The notes: generated by a model not told the origin, from the sequence alone. Shown: positions 28,708 to 38,356, counted from the stretch's first letter. The stretch: 64,000 bases of DNA from Gilliamella sp. ESL0443 (GCF_019469165.1 NZ_CP048263.1:1364001-1428000), one strand, 5' to 3'. Translations and numbers: made by a program.

Positions 28708-28894
28708 TATGCAGTTTTTATTTAAATTAATTAAAAATTAATCGATATTAATTATCATAATAAAAACAATATATTAACTTTTTTATACGAAGATATCTCA
28801 TCCCACGTCTTTCTTTATTGGTCGAAGACCATCATAATATACGCTAAAAATAAAAATGACTTTGTTTTTATTATAGATTACGTGAACTTTTTCT

Positions 28895-28916
28895 ATTTAT
28901 GATTTTGATCACACAG
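28895..28916. promoter_or_regulatory. CRP-like site upstream of the nucleoside phosphorylase gene
   Basis: The core TATGA-TTTTGA-TCACA has one strong arm and one arm with a single mismatch. It lies about 45 bp before the phosphorylase ATG, so it would be close to the promoter. Confidence 0.55.
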
Positions 28917-28959
28917 TTTTATCAATTAAGTATCTACTAAAATTTGAAAGGATAGTGTT

Positions 28960-29778
28960 ATGCATCAAACAGCAGATATTCAACAAGCAGTTAACTATAT
29001 TCAACAACACACAGACAAAAAACCAACAATCGGGATTATACTTGGATCGGGTTTAGGTCCTTTTGCCGAGACTCTTGAAGATGCCGTCCATATTCCTTAT
29101 GACAATATCCCTCACTTTGCTAAATCTGCTGCTGTTGGCCATGCAAATGAATTAGTGATTGGTAAATGCGGTGATAAGACTGTTGTCGCAATGAAAGGCC
29201 GTTTTCATTACTATGAAGGTTTTTCATTAGATCAAGTTACCTTCCCTGTGCGTGTAATGAAAATGCTAGGCGTTGAAAAACTAATCATTACCAATGCTTG
29301 TGGCGCAGTCAATACTAGCTTTAAGCCAGGGGATTTAATGATAATCACTGATCATATTAACTTAACCGCTAATAATCCATTAATGGGGCAAAATAATCCT
29401 GAATTAGGGGTTCGCTTTTTGGACGTAAGCGAAGTTTATAATAAGCAATTAAGAGCAACAGTTAGCGAAATAGCCAAGGAACTAAATATCACATTACAAC
29501 AAGGTGTTTATGCTTGGTGGACAGGCCCTACTTATGAAACCCCAGCAGAAATCAGAATGATCCGTACGCTTGGTGCTGATGCGGTTGGTATGTCTACGGT
29601 TCCTGAAGCAATTATTGCTCATCACTCTGGCATTAAAACTATCGGTATTTCATGTTTAACTAATATGGCTTGTGGCATTTTAGATCAACCTTTAGGGCAT
29701 GAAGAAGTGATTGAAACAGCTGAACGCGTTAAATCAACTTTCTTACAATTGATAACTAAAACAATTGCGCGTTTTTAA
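28960..29778 (+). CDS. Purine nucleoside phosphorylase (PNP-I / XapA-like)
   Basis: The 272-residue trimeric-type phosphorylase shows GIILGSGLGPFAETLEDAV with the phosphate-binding serine, VGHANELVIGKC, MKGRFHYYEGFSLDQVTFPVRVMKMLG, ITNACGAVN, TGPTYETPAEIRMIRTLGADAVGMSTVPEAIIAHH and ISCLTNMACGI with the base-site asparagine. It cleaves inosine, guanosine or xanthosine with phosphate. Whether it is PunA- or XapA-like cannot be settled by eye; the neighbouring XapB/NupG-type permease 47 bp downstream favours a xapAB-like unit. A CRP-like site precedes it. Confidence 0.88.
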   Translation: MHQTADIQQAVNYIQQHTDKKPTIGIILGSGLGPFAETLEDAVHIPYDNIPHFAKSAAVGHANELVIGKCGDKTVVAMKGRFHYYEGFSLDQVTFPVRVMKMLGVEKLIITNACGAVNTSFKPGDLMIITDHINLTANNPLMGQNNPELGVRFLDVSEVYNKQLRATVSEIAKELNITLQQGVYAWWTGPTYETPAEIRMIRTLGADAVGMSTVPEAIIAHHSGIKTIGISCLTNMACGILDQPLGHEEVIETAERVKSTFLQLITKTIARF

Positions 29779-29825
29779 TTTGTATAATTTCACATCAGCA
29801 GTTCACTTTATTTTGGATATAAATA

Positions 29826-31052
29826 ATGAACATGAAGCATAGATTACAAGTAATGATGTTTTTCCAATATTTTATTTGGGGAAGCTGGTTGACAACTTTT
29901 GGTATTTATTTAATCAATACGTTGCATTTCTCTGGTGCAGAAGTCGGTCTGGTTTATAGCACTAAAGGCTTTGCGGCATTATTTATGCCGTTTATTATTG
30001 GAATAATTGCGGATAAATTTATTCCACCAAAATACTTATTTATGCTTTGCCATACTGTTTGTGCTATTGCACTATTTTATGCGGCAACCGCAACAACACC
30101 AATTCAACTTTATTGGTTGATGCTTATCAATGCAATGGCTTTTATGCCAACAATTGCATTATCTAATTCAATTAGTTATCACTGTTTAGATAAAAGCAAT
30201 TTAGACTCTATTACTGTTTTTCCAAAAATTCGTGTTTTTGGGACAATAGGCTTTATTATTGCTATGTGGACAATCAGTTTACTAAAATTCGATATTAGTA
30301 ATGCACAACTCTATATTGCTTGTGGTGCGTCTGTGATTTTGGTCATCTACAGTGCGACTTTACCTGATATTAAAGTCATCGCTAATCAACAACAATCATG
30401 GATTTCACGCCTTGGCTTAGATGCGTTTGTATTATTGAAAAACCCTGTAATGTCGATATTTTTTCTCTTTTCGATGCTATTAGGGGCTATATTACAAATC
30501 ACCAACACCTTCGGCGGAGCATTTTTGAAAGATTTTGGTAGAATCCCAGAATTTCAAGATAGCGTGATTGTACAACATCCAGCAATATTATTATCAGTGT
30601 CACAAATGGCTGAAGTTGCCTTCATTTTGACGATCCCATTTTTTCTCAAGAAATTTGGAATCAAAAAAGTCATAATAATCAGCTTAATCGCTTGGACACT
30701 TAGATTTGGCTTTTTTGCCTATGGTGATCCTACGCCATTTGGTTTTGTATTATTGATGTTATCAATGATTGTATATGGTTGTGCTTTTGACTTCTTTAAT
30801 ATTTCAGGCTCTATCTTTATTGAGAAAGAAGTTAACTCTAATATACGTGCGAGTGCCCAAGGGCTATTTATGACGATGGTTAATGGTATTGGTGCGATTA
30901 TAGGTTCTTTCATCAGTGGTTTTGTCGTTGATATCAATACTCATGATGGATTAAAAGATTGGCACTCAATATGGTTAATTTTTGCGGCTTACGCATTAAT
31001 TTTAGGTTTTGTTTTTTATTTTACCTTTAATTATAAACAATCTGCGAAGTAA
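29826..31052 (+). CDS. Nucleoside:proton symporter (NupG/XapB family)
   Basis: The 408-residue MFS protein has about 12 membrane segments and NHS-family marks: MMFFQYFIWGSWLTTFGIYL at the start, GFAALFMPFIIGIIADKFIP, NAMAFMPTIALSNSISYHCL, FPKIRVFGTIGFIIAMW, and AQGLFMTMVNGIGAIIGSFISG. It would import purine nucleosides with protons for the phosphorylase gene immediately upstream, as in E. coli xapAB. A terminator follows the stop. Confidence 0.87.
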   Translation: MNMKHRLQVMMFFQYFIWGSWLTTFGIYLINTLHFSGAEVGLVYSTKGFAALFMPFIIGIIADKFIPPKYLFMLCHTVCAIALFYAATATTPIQLYWLMLINAMAFMPTIALSNSISYHCLDKSNLDSITVFPKIRVFGTIGFIIAMWTISLLKFDISNAQLYIACGASVILVIYSATLPDIKVIANQQQSWISRLGLDAFVLLKNPVMSIFFLFSMLLGAILQITNTFGGAFLKDFGRIPEFQDSVIVQHPAILLSVSQMAEVAFILTIPFFLKKFGIKKVIIISLIAWTLRFGFFAYGDPTPFGFVLLMLSMIVYGCAFDFFNISGSIFIEKEVNSNIRASAQGLFMTMVNGIGAIIGSFISGFVVDINTHDGLKDWHSIWLIFAAYALILGFVFYFTFNYKQSAK

Positions 31053-31066
31053 CATCTTATCAATAT

Positions 31067-31093
31067 AAATAAGGGATACATCGTCCCTTATTT
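31067..31093 (+). terminator. Terminator after the nucleoside permease gene
   Basis: AAATAAGGGA and TCCCTTATTT form a perfect 10-bp stem with a 7-nt loop, followed 8 nt later by eight T. Confidence 0.8.
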
Positions 31094-31182
31094 ATCCTCT
31101 GTTTTTTTTGAGTATTACCATACCGTAAAAAATAGTGACATAAAGCCGCAAGATATAGCTTGTTGGCTATGATTGTTTTATG

Positions 31183-31197
31183 CGCCAATTATTGGCG
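31183..31197. promoter_or_regulatory. 15-bp palindrome upstream of the DMT transporter, possible operator
   Basis: CGCCAATTATTGGCG has perfect 7-bp arms around one base and ends 34 bp before the transporter ATG. There is no T run, so an operator is likelier than a terminator. The binding protein is unknown. Confidence 0.35.
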
Positions 31198-31231
31198 ATA
31201 AATATAGTTTTAAAAGTAATGAGATTTTAGT

Positions 31232-32125
31232 ATGAAAGAAAAATTTTTTGGTGGTTTATTAGTTTTTTTAGGTGCATGTAGTTTTGGCGTTCTCTCTTCT
31301 ATTGTAAAAACCGCTTATCAATCAGGTTATACCCTAGGACAAGTTACTGGTGTTCAATGTTTTTTAGGTATGTTGATATTATGGGGGATCCATCTGATTG
31401 TAAAAACGCTCAAACAACCAAAGATTAAAAATAAAAAAACATTAACCCCAAAATGGAAAGTATGTGCAGTAGGTATATTTCCCGGATTAGTGGGTATTTG
31501 CTATTATCAATGTGTACAGTTGGTGCCAGCATCAATTGCGATTATTTTGCTTATGCAATACTTATGGATTAGTGTCATTATTGATTTTGTTATTTTTAAA
31601 AATAAACCTTCACCACTTCAATTAGTCACAGTCGTTATCATAATTGTTGGTAGTTGTTTTGCTGCGGGTCTTTTTAATCAAGCTATTGAATTAAATTTAA
31701 CAGGTTGTTTATTTGGTTTTCTAGCAGCGCTTATGTATTCGCTTTTTATTACAACTAGTAGCAATATCGGCAATGAATTACCAAAATTAGAGAAAAGTGC
31801 CTTGATGATAACCGGTGCTTGTATTGTGACTTTCTGTATTTTTCCGCCACTATTTTTCTTTGAACTCAGTATTGACGATAAAATTTATCAACTCGGATTT
31901 TTATTGGCCTTATTAGGCACAGTCTTACCCCCTTTTCTATTTTCAGTCGGTATGCCTAAAATCGGTATTTCGCTTAGTGCTATTTTATCCGCTGCAGAAC
32001 TACCTGTTGCAGTAACCTGTTCTTATTTTTATTTAAAAGAATCGGTCTATTTGAATCAATGGATTGGAGTAGTGATTATTTTGTTTGCAATCGCCTTACC
32101 AAATCTAAAACATTTAAAGAAATAA
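31232..32125 (+). CDS. EamA/DMT-superfamily transporter
   Basis: The 297-residue membrane protein has ten predicted segments in two EamA-type repeats. The first begins FFGGLLVFLGACSFGVLSSIVKTAYQSGYTLGQVTG, and the segment PGLVGICYYQCVQLVPASIAIILLMQYLWISVIIDFVIFK is typical. The second repeat ends AILSAAELPVAVTCSYFYLKESVYLNQWIGVVIILFAIALP. The family includes exporters of amino acids and other metabolites; the substrate here is unknown. It stands alone between two hairpins. Confidence 0.82.
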   Translation: MKEKFFGGLLVFLGACSFGVLSSIVKTAYQSGYTLGQVTGVQCFLGMLILWGIHLIVKTLKQPKIKNKKTLTPKWKVCAVGIFPGLVGICYYQCVQLVPASIAIILLMQYLWISVIIDFVIFKNKPSPLQLVTVVIIIVGSCFAAGLFNQAIELNLTGCLFGFLAALMYSLFITTSSNIGNELPKLEKSALMITGACIVTFCIFPPLFFFELSIDDKIYQLGFLLALLGTVLPPFLFSVGMPKIGISLSAILSAAELPVAVTCSYFYLKESVYLNQWIGVVIILFAIALPNLKHLKK

Positions 32126-32136
32126 TATTCAACAAA

Positions 32137-32160
32137 TTAAGTGTGGTTATCCACACTTAA
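32137..32160 (+). terminator. Stem-loop after the DMT transporter gene
   Basis: A perfect 10-bp stem (TTAAGTGTGG/CCACACTTAA) with loop TTAT lies 11 bp past the stop codon. The T run is weak. Confidence 0.65.
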
Positions 32161-33370
32161 TTATCTTCAAACAGGTTTTGTACTTAACTTTTTAACCAAT
32201 AGTCTAAATATTCTTTACAGGATTCTTTTGTTACTCACAAATATTATAACGTTAAGCATAGGCTGTTTTTATCTATCGTGGAGATACAATAAGTTGCCCG
32301 GATCCCCACTATTTTATCCTGAAGAATATTTGACGTGATAACAATTAGTATATTGTAATGATTCTGAGCTCAAAATCGCTCGAGTGAAAAGAGCAAAAAA
32401 AATAATCAGAATGCCAATAATATTTTTCACCGTTATTCTGCCCATTAAAATAATGAAATGTTTAAATAATCTCGCTAAATTAAATTAACAATATATCATT
32501 TATCAAATACTGGACAAAAATATAAAAAAATACTAGTATTTAATAACCTGAAAAACAGTAATGTTATTGATAAAATAGTTTATGTTTTTTAAGGTATTTT
32601 TTACATCTTTAAAATAAAGTCTTTACCGAGGTTGATACATTTTGTTATTTAGTTTATTTAGTTAAATAAAGTAGAAATGAAGTAATATTATCTTTTGGTA
32701 TTTAAAAATTTATTGATCGTCCCAATATAAAGTAATATATTTTTATCTGAAAAATATTTTGCATCACCAAGAGTTAATTATTTTCTAAAAATATTTTCTA
32801 GTAGAGTAATAACGAAAGAGTTTAAGTCCGATATACGATAAATTAGTAGTTGAGTTTATCCCTTTTATTGCAAACATTTTCAAGAAGATTTGATACTTCT
32901 TAAATGGACTTATATCAACCAATGATTGGATTGAGGTATCAATATGCCCCCTAATCTATATTCTAAGACAAATATTTTATCAAGATGAATAGCTTGACTG
33001 AGTGATAAATGTTTAGTTGTAAGAAGTCTTATTTATTTTAATCCAGATAGAGTTTATTTAGTTAATCTTTGATTTGTAGATCATAATTGGTATTTTTTTA
33101 ATTAGTTTTTTCAAAATATTATGGAGGGTACTGAAAAAATAGCCGGTTTAAATAAGCTAGTAATTAGTCTGATAGGCTTATCGTAATCGTATGGTCTTTT
33201 TTGTAAAAAAACCACAAGTTTTAATAGTCAGTAGTAAATAGCAGTATTTTAAAAATCTTAATTGATTTTTATTTATAAACATAAAGTTATACAGATATAC
33301 CTTGGCAATGAGTGTTTATTATCAAATTTATTGTTCTATTTTTACCCTGAATTAAAAAGGAAGTTACAGA
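32161..33370. other. 1.2-kb AT-rich stretch without a supported gene
   Basis: No frame of convincing length or composition was seen on either strand. A 65-codon frame at 32141-32338 overlaps the preceding hairpin and resembles no family. A short hairpin, mostly A-T pairs (GGTCTTTTTT, then AAAAAAACC), lies near 33193-33213. A 21-codon frame at 33121-33186 (MEGTEKIAGLNKLVISLIGLS) looks somewhat peptide-like but stands alone. The end must hold the promoter of the gene at 33371. It may be decayed coding DNA. Confidence 0.5.
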
Positions 33371-33841
33371 ATGAAGACATATAAAAAGCCATTATTTACC
33401 TTAGTGCACAGTAATGATGCTATTCCTGAACACAAAACTTTAGCTTATTTAGATTCAACATTAAATGATTATACCGATCACATCGACGAAATTATTGGTT
33501 TACGTATCAAGGAGTTAAAACTACACCATTCTGAATACAGGGAACATCATAATGACACTAATAAGAAATCAGGTTTTTCATTTATTTTCCCTGAAATATT
33601 TGAATCAGAACACCATAAAAAACAGATTGGCATGTTAAAAGAAGAGATGTTAATTGCCAAAGAGTCCAATAAAGTTATGGAATTACTTAGTGATCGTTTA
33701 AAAGAATTTGCCAAATTTTACCCAGAAATACAACTTAATTTAAATAATGTTCAACTATTACCAACTAAATTTAAAGAGTACCTTTTTGCTCCACCTTTAG
33801 TCTTAACCGAAGATAATGCAATTATGCTTTGGGATGACTAG
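33371..33841 (+). CDS. Orphan protein of unknown function
   Basis: The 156-residue soluble protein is preceded by AAGGAAG at a good distance from the ATG and followed by a strong terminator, so it is probably real. It is not recognised. Visible features are a histidine-rich patch (LHHSEYREHHND, ~51-62, and EHHKKQ, ~77-82), an amphipathic helical middle (LKEEMLIAKESNKVMELLSDRLKEFAKFYPE) and an acidic end (EDNAIMLWDD). No signal peptide or membrane segment is seen. It follows a long gene-free stretch and is convergent with amtB. Confidence 0.65.
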   Translation: MKTYKKPLFTLVHSNDAIPEHKTLAYLDSTLNDYTDHIDEIIGLRIKELKLHHSEYREHHNDTNKKSGFSFIFPEIFESEHHKKQIGMLKEEMLIAKESNKVMELLSDRLKEFAKFYPEIQLNLNNVQLLPTKFKEYLFAPPLVLTEDNAIMLWDD

Positions 33842-33871
33842 AAAAAACTTAACAATAATTAATAAGCTAAA

Positions 33872-33899
33872 AATCTACAGTAGTAACATACTGTAGATT
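33872..33899. terminator. Bidirectional terminator between the orphan gene and amtB
   Basis: AATCTACAGTA/TACTGTAGATT form a perfect 11-bp stem with a 6-nt loop; eight or more T follow on the plus strand and an A run precedes it, so it can act in both directions. Confidence 0.85.
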
Positions 33900-33923
33900 T
33901 TTTTTATTTATAGTTTTTATATA

Positions 33924-35204
33924 TTAACTATTAAATGCGCTTTCACCGTGACTGTTAATATCAAGTCCTTCACGTTCATATTCTTCTGAAACACGTAAAC
34001 CAACTGTAATATCAGCGATTTTATAAGCAATGAAGGCAATAATTGCAGTCCAAATTACACAGGTAATCACACTCATTAATTGTATGCCAACTTGGCTAGC
34101 CATAGTAACACCTTCGGCAAAGCCTATACCACCCAGTGATTCGGAGGTAAATACTCCAGTTAATATACAGCCAACAATACCACACACGCCATGAACGCCA
34201 AATACGTCGCAAGTATCATCTACTTTTAAGACTCTTTTTAAAGATGATACGCCCCATACTCCTGCAAAACCACAAGCAAGCCCAATTAACATTGCTCCAC
34301 CAACACCAACAAAGCCAGCAGCAGGTGTTACACCAACTAATCCAGCTATTACACCCGATGCAGCGCCTAAACATGATGGTTTGCCACGTAGTATCCATTC
34401 GGCAATGGTCCAGGCGAGTACGGCTGCAGCTGTTGCAGCTACGGTATTGATGAAGGCTAGTCCAGCGATTTCGTCAGCGTGTGTTGATGATCCTGCATTG
34501 AATCCAAACCAACCAATATATAATATTGCGGCCCCTAAATAAACATAAGGTAGGTTGAATGGTTTTAATGGTTCACGGTTATAGCCAATACGGCTTTTAA
34601 GCATATAAGCACCTAATAGACCGGCAACAGCTGCATTGATGTGCACAACGGTTCCGCCAGCGAAATCCAATGCACCTTCATCACCAAGGATACCACCACC
34701 CCATACCATATGTGCCATCGGAATATAGGAAAAAGTAAACCATAACACCATAAAGATAAGGACAGCTGAAAAACGGACTCTTTCAGCAAACGCACCTAAG
34801 ATCAAACAACAAGTAATACAAGCAAATGAACCTTGGAATGCAATCCAAATTAGTTCGTAAATCGAACCTGAAATATCAGTAATACCAACATTAACCAATA
34901 AGAATTGCTCAAAATTGCCGAAAAACCAGTTACCTTCACCAAATGCTAATGAATACCCATAAGTAATCCATAATACAGCAATTAAAGAAAAGGTGACTAA
35001 AACTTGCGATAACATGGATAGCACATTTTTAGATCGTAATAATCCGCCATAAAAAAATGCGATACCAGGCACAGACATAAATAACACTAATGCAGTACAA
35101 ATCATCATAAAACCATTATCGGCTTTATCCGCAATTTCCACTTCGTCGGCAAAGACTGGACTGGCTAAAACTAAACTTAAAGAGAGAATAATTTTCTTCA
35201 ACAT
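33924..35204 (-). CDS. amtB: Ammonium transporter
   Basis: The 426-residue protein has a cleavable signal peptide (IILSLSLVLASPVFADE) and eleven membrane segments. AmtB marks include MFMSVPGIAFFYGGLLRSKNVLSMLSQ-type sequence, AFQGSFACITCCLILGAFAERVRFSAV, MAHMVWGGGILGDEGALDFAGGTVVHINAAVAGLLGAY with the first pore histidine, and FGVHGVCGIVGCILTGVF with the second. It conducts ammonia across the inner membrane and is blocked by GlnK. It lies 20 bp after glnK and shares its sigma-54 promoter. Confidence 0.95.
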   Translation of the reverse strand: MLKKIILSLSLVLASPVFADEVEIADKADNGFMMICTALVLFMSVPGIAFFYGGLLRSKNVLSMLSQVLVTFSLIAVLWITYGYSLAFGEGNWFFGNFEQFLLVNVGITDISGSIYELIWIAFQGSFACITCCLILGAFAERVRFSAVLIFMVLWFTFSYIPMAHMVWGGGILGDEGALDFAGGTVVHINAAVAGLLGAYMLKSRIGYNREPLKPFNLPYVYLGAAILYIGWFGFNAGSSTHADEIAGLAFINTVAATAAAVLAWTIAEWILRGKPSCLGAASGVIAGLVGVTPAAGFVGVGGAMLIGLACGFAGVWGVSSLKRVLKVDDTCDVFGVHGVCGIVGCILTGVFTSESLGGIGFAEGVTMASQVGIQLMSVITCVIWTAIIAFIAYKIADITVGLRVSEEYEREGLDINSHGESAFNS

Positions 35205-35224
35205 AATGATATCCTTATTGATAG

Positions 35225-35563
35225 TTATAGTGCTGACTCATCAGTCTCGCCGGTACGAATTCGAACTACATGTTCTAATGGCGTAACAAATATTTTGCCA
35301 TCACCTATTTTTCCGGTATACGCAGCTTTTGTAATGGTGTTAATGACTTCATCGAGTAATTCATCGCTAATGGCTAACTCTATTTTTACTTTTGGTAAAA
35401 AGTTAACATTGTATTCAGCGCCTCGGTACAGTTCGGCGTGACCTTTTTGTCGACCAAAACCTTTAACTTCAGTAACAGTTAAACCAGTAACACCTATATT
35501 GGATAGTGATTCCCTAACCTCTTCTAATTTAAAAGGCTTAATAACTACAGTGACAAATTTCAT
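35225..35563 (-). CDS. glnK: PII nitrogen regulatory protein
   Basis: The 112-residue protein shows [37 protein letters not shown], the T-loop tyrosine in [17 protein letters not shown], and [26 protein letters not shown] proteins sense 2-oxoglutarate, ATP/ADP and, through uridylylation of the T-loop tyrosine, glutamine. Position before amtB identifies it as GlnK rather than GlnB. A sigma-54 promoter lies 39 bp upstream and an NtrC-type site about 170 bp upstream. Confidence 0.93.
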   Translation of the reverse strand: MKFVTVVIKPFKLEEVRESLSNIGVTGLTVTEVKGFGRQKGHAELYRGAEYNVNFLPKVKIELAISDELLDEVINTITKAAYTGKIGDGKIFVTPLEHVVRIRTGETDESAL

Positions 35564-35601
35564 CCATTACTCCTTATAACTATTAATCTTATTAAAGTTA
35601 A

Positions 35602-35617
35602 TGCAAAGGGCGTGCCA
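35602..35617 (-). promoter_or_regulatory. Sigma-54 promoter of glnK-amtB
   Basis: On the minus strand the bases read TGGCACGCCCTTTGCA, an exact fit to TGGCACG-N4-TTGC(A/T). The GG and GC doublets have the right spacing and the start would fall about 25-30 bp before the glnK ATG. Confidence 0.88.
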
Positions 35618-35686
35618 AAAATTAAAAAGAGGGTGATTAATATTGTGAAATACTTAAAATGAGTAAGGGTTATTAGTTGCTATTTA

Positions 35687-35712
35687 AAAAAAGTTGAGGA
35701 ACGGGGTTTTTG
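35687..35712 (-). repeat. Dispersed 26-bp repeat, copy D (inverted)
   Basis: Reverse orientation relative to copies A-C and E, with one mismatch in the GAGGAACGGGG part. It lies between the NtrC-type site and the sigma-54 promoter of glnK, in the DNA that would loop on activation. Confidence 0.85.
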
Positions 35713-35734
35713 ACGCTAAAAATAGCCTCATTGT

Positions 35735-35751
35735 CGCACTAATATGGTGCT
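35735..35751. promoter_or_regulatory. NtrC-type enhancer site
   Basis: CGCACTAATATGGTGCT fits the NtrC dyad GCAC-N7-GTGC with near-consensus flanks. It lies about 118 bp upstream of the sigma-54 element. A further GGTGC half-site is near 35765. Confidence 0.7.
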
Positions 35752-35787
35752 TGTGCTTATTTTTGGTGCTGTTTTAAATGTGCCAAA

Positions 35788-37266
35788 TTAGAATGTTACC
35801 ATTAATTTTCGATATTCATCATAAGCAAAATGGTCAGTCATACCGCTGATATAATCTTGAATTAAACGACAACGATAGTAAAATTCCCAACAATCAAAGT
35901 GTTGATTGTCTATCTGCTCAAGTGCTTGTTGATAAGCTACGCAATGTTTTGCTGATAGTTTGTGATACAACCGAGTTTCGATAGGATATTTTTTGTGATT
36001 ACCTGTTTTGACTAATTTTATAAAATCATCAGTAGGCATAGCTAAAAGTGGGCTGTAGATATCTAGCAATCCAGTAATGATTCGGTAACCTTGCAGTTCG
36101 ATATTTTCAACCGTTTCATGGTTAAAGATGTGTTCAAAGCCAACTGTTTTGAAGATACTAAGTAATTTATATTCCGCACCATGATCTTCAAGTAGAGCAT
36201 GATTAAAGGAACCATGATAAATTGCTTCGATGTTTTCGATAAATCGTTCAGCTGCATGAGGTACGAGTTGACCAATGGTATTTACGCGCAGATACATAAA
36301 AAACTGGTCGATACCTATCGCTTCAAATTCATTCTTTTTCAAATTTTCATAAGGGCGATTCACAACTTCATCAAATAAATCACCTTTTTTAACGGGTCCC
36401 CATGCTTCTTTTAAATAATGATAAAGCTGCTGAACAGTTAAAATTTTCTTTTCTACAGCATCTTCAAGATCGGCGATGCAGTAAGAAATATCATCTGCTG
36501 CTTCCATAATATAAGTGAGCGGATAACGATGGAAAGGTTGGATATCAAGTTGTTCCGAAAGTGTTTTAATAAAAGACTCTTCAGATAGATAATACCCAGG
36601 TTTTTTCATTAAGTAATTAAATTCATCAGGTATAGGATCAGACCAATAAGCTGGTTTCGAATATTTAAGAATTGACGCAATTTGCGAGTAAGTTAAATTG
36701 AGTCGTAAAATCGTATGAACTAATCGAATCGCTTGTGCATTACCCTCAAAATTAGAGAGATCTTGGCGTATTTTTAATTTTAATGATTGAGTTGATTTAT
36801 CATCAGTATCCTGAATATTAAGCACTGAGTAGCATGACGTTTTATCTATACCTAAACGCATACCAAACCAATGATTGATTGCCGCTTCACCAAAGTGACC
36901 AAATGGTGGATTACCTATATCATGCATTAAACATGCCATTTCAACTAAGCTTTCAATTGACATAACTGAATTTTCAAGGCCAAAGGCTTTTAATTGTCCA
37001 GATTTATTAAGTCGATAAATAATCTCTTTTACAATATAACGACCAACTTGTTGTACTTCCATTGAATGAGTAAGGCGTGTTCGAACGACAGAATTACGCT
37101 CTAAAGGAAATACTTGTGTTTTTTGTTGTAAACGCCTAATGGCAGCAGAATTAAGGATGCGACCACGATCACTTTCGAAAAAGCGTAAAACCGAGTAATC
37201 ATCAAATGCTTCACGCGGTTTACTTGCATATCGTTGATAATTAATTTTTTTACTAAAGTCGATCAT
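35788..37266 (-). CDS. dgt: Deoxyguanosinetriphosphate triphosphohydrolase
   Basis: The 492-residue HD-domain protein has [65 protein letters not shown], the metal-binding [19 protein letters not shown] and [23 protein letters not shown]. Together these give the H...HD...D set. It hydrolyses dGTP to deoxyguanosine and triphosphate. Its length and domain layout match E. coli Dgt. The gene precedes purEK on the opposite end of its own transcription unit, 24 bp after the purK stop. Confidence 0.93.
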   Translation of the reverse strand: MIDFSKKINYQRYASKPREAFDDYSVLRFFESDRGRILNSAAIRRLQQKTQVFPLERNSVVRTRLTHSMEVQQVGRYIVKEIIYRLNKSGQLKAFGLENSVMSIESLVEMACLMHDIGNPPFGHFGEAAINHWFGMRLGIDKTSCYSVLNIQDTDDKSTQSLKLKIRQDLSNFEGNAQAIRLVHTILRLNLTYSQIASILKYSKPAYWSDPIPDEFNYLMKKPGYYLSEESFIKTLSEQLDIQPFHRYPLTYIMEAADDISYCIADLEDAVEKKILTVQQLYHYLKEAWGPVKKGDLFDEVVNRPYENLKKNEFEAIGIDQFFMYLRVNTIGQLVPHAAERFIENIEAIYHGSFNHALLEDHGAEYKLLSIFKTVGFEHIFNHETVENIELQGYRIITGLLDIYSPLLAMPTDDFIKLVKTGNHKKYPIETRLYHKLSAKHCVAYQQALEQIDNQHFDCWEFYYRCRLIQDYISGMTDHFAYDEYRKLMVTF

Positions 37267-37290
37267 ATCGCAGTCCCTTGATTTAATCAG

Positions 37291-38355
37291 CTATAATTTT
37301 TGTTTTGCCCACGCTATTGGTTGACTATATTCCGCTGGTAATAAAAAGGATAATTGCTTTAATGCTTCAATTAATTTTGGGCTATAGTTATGAGTTAGGT
37401 TGATGTGTCCAACTTTTCGCCCTTCTCTTACTTCTTTTTCATACCAGTGTAGATGCGCTAAATCAACTGATAACCATTTGAGATTAAAATCTGTTCCAAT
37501 CAAATTCACCATGACCGATGGGCAAAAAACATCCGGTTTAGGCATTGGTAGTCCTAAAATTGCCCTTAAGTGTAATTCGAATTGGCTAATAGATGCCCCA
37601 TTTTGGGTCCAATGTCCGCTATTATGTACTCTTGGGGCTAATTCATTAATTAATAAGTTATCACCCATGACAAAACATTCCATCGCCATAACGCCTACAT
37701 AATTGAGTTTATGCATGATGCTTGAAAGCATCTGTTCAGCTTTATTCTGCAATGTATTATTTTTACCAGGAATGGCAACACTCATTTTTAAAATGCCATC
37801 TTGATGGAAATTATTTGTTAATGGATAAAAGACAGTTTCACCTTTGGCATTTCTGGCACCAACTAGTGATAGCTCTTCTTCAAAAGGAATGGCTTGTTCA
37901 ACAATAGCATGTTGATAAACATCGTCTGGAATCGAATCGTGAGCAGTTATGCGCCATTGGCCTCGACCATCATAGCCACCTGTTCGACGTTTAACGATTA
38001 ATAAATCACCCAAATTTTTAAATAAATTCGGCCAATCATTTTCATTATTAAGCGGGTACCATTTAGCCGTAGGTAAATTAAGCTCATCAAGTAACTGCTT
38101 TTGACTTAAACGATCTGCTATTATTGGAAATACATCTCGATTAATGAAGTGGGGGTGGCTCGCTAAGAGTTGAGTAAATGTTGTTTCGGGCCAACGCTCA
38201 ATTTCAGCAGTAATGACTGAACTTTGGTAAGGGATGGTTGCAGGATCAACATCCAAGCCAACTGGATAGACATGGATTCCTAAAGGTTCACCAGCTTGTC
38301 TAAGCATTCGTCCTAGCTGGCCATTTCCTAAAACACAAACAGATTGCATTGTCAT
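37291..38355 (-). CDS. purK: 5-(carboxyamino)imidazole ribonucleotide synthase
   Basis: The 354-residue ATP-grasp enzyme matches E. coli PurK in length and sequence: VCVLGNGQLGRMLRQAGEPLGI, SSVITAEIERWPE, DRLSQKQLLDELNLPTA, IVKRRTGGYDGRGQW and NELAPRVHNSGHWTQNGASISQFELHLRAI. It makes N5-CAIR from AIR, bicarbonate and ATP in purine synthesis. Its ATG lies 1 bp after the purE stop, so the two are coupled. Confidence 0.95.
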   Translation of the reverse strand: MTMQSVCVLGNGQLGRMLRQAGEPLGIHVYPVGLDVDPATIPYQSSVITAEIERWPETTFTQLLASHPHFINRDVFPIIADRLSQKQLLDELNLPTAKWYPLNNENDWPNLFKNLGDLLIVKRRTGGYDGRGQWRITAHDSIPDDVYQHAIVEQAIPFEEELSLVGARNAKGETVFYPLTNNFHQDGILKMSVAIPGKNNTLQNKAEQMLSSIMHKLNYVGVMAMECFVMGDNLLINELAPRVHNSGHWTQNGASISQFELHLRAILGLPMPKPDVFCPSVMVNLIGTDFNLKWLSVDLAHLHWYEKEVREGRKVGHINLTHNYSPKLIEALKQLSFLLPAEYSQPIAWAKQKL

Positions 38356-38356
38356 A

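Noticed and set aside
32141-32338. 65-codon plus-strand frame after the DMT gene
   Set aside because: It starts inside the terminator hairpin, has no ribosome-binding site and resembles no family; composition fits chance in AT-rich DNA.
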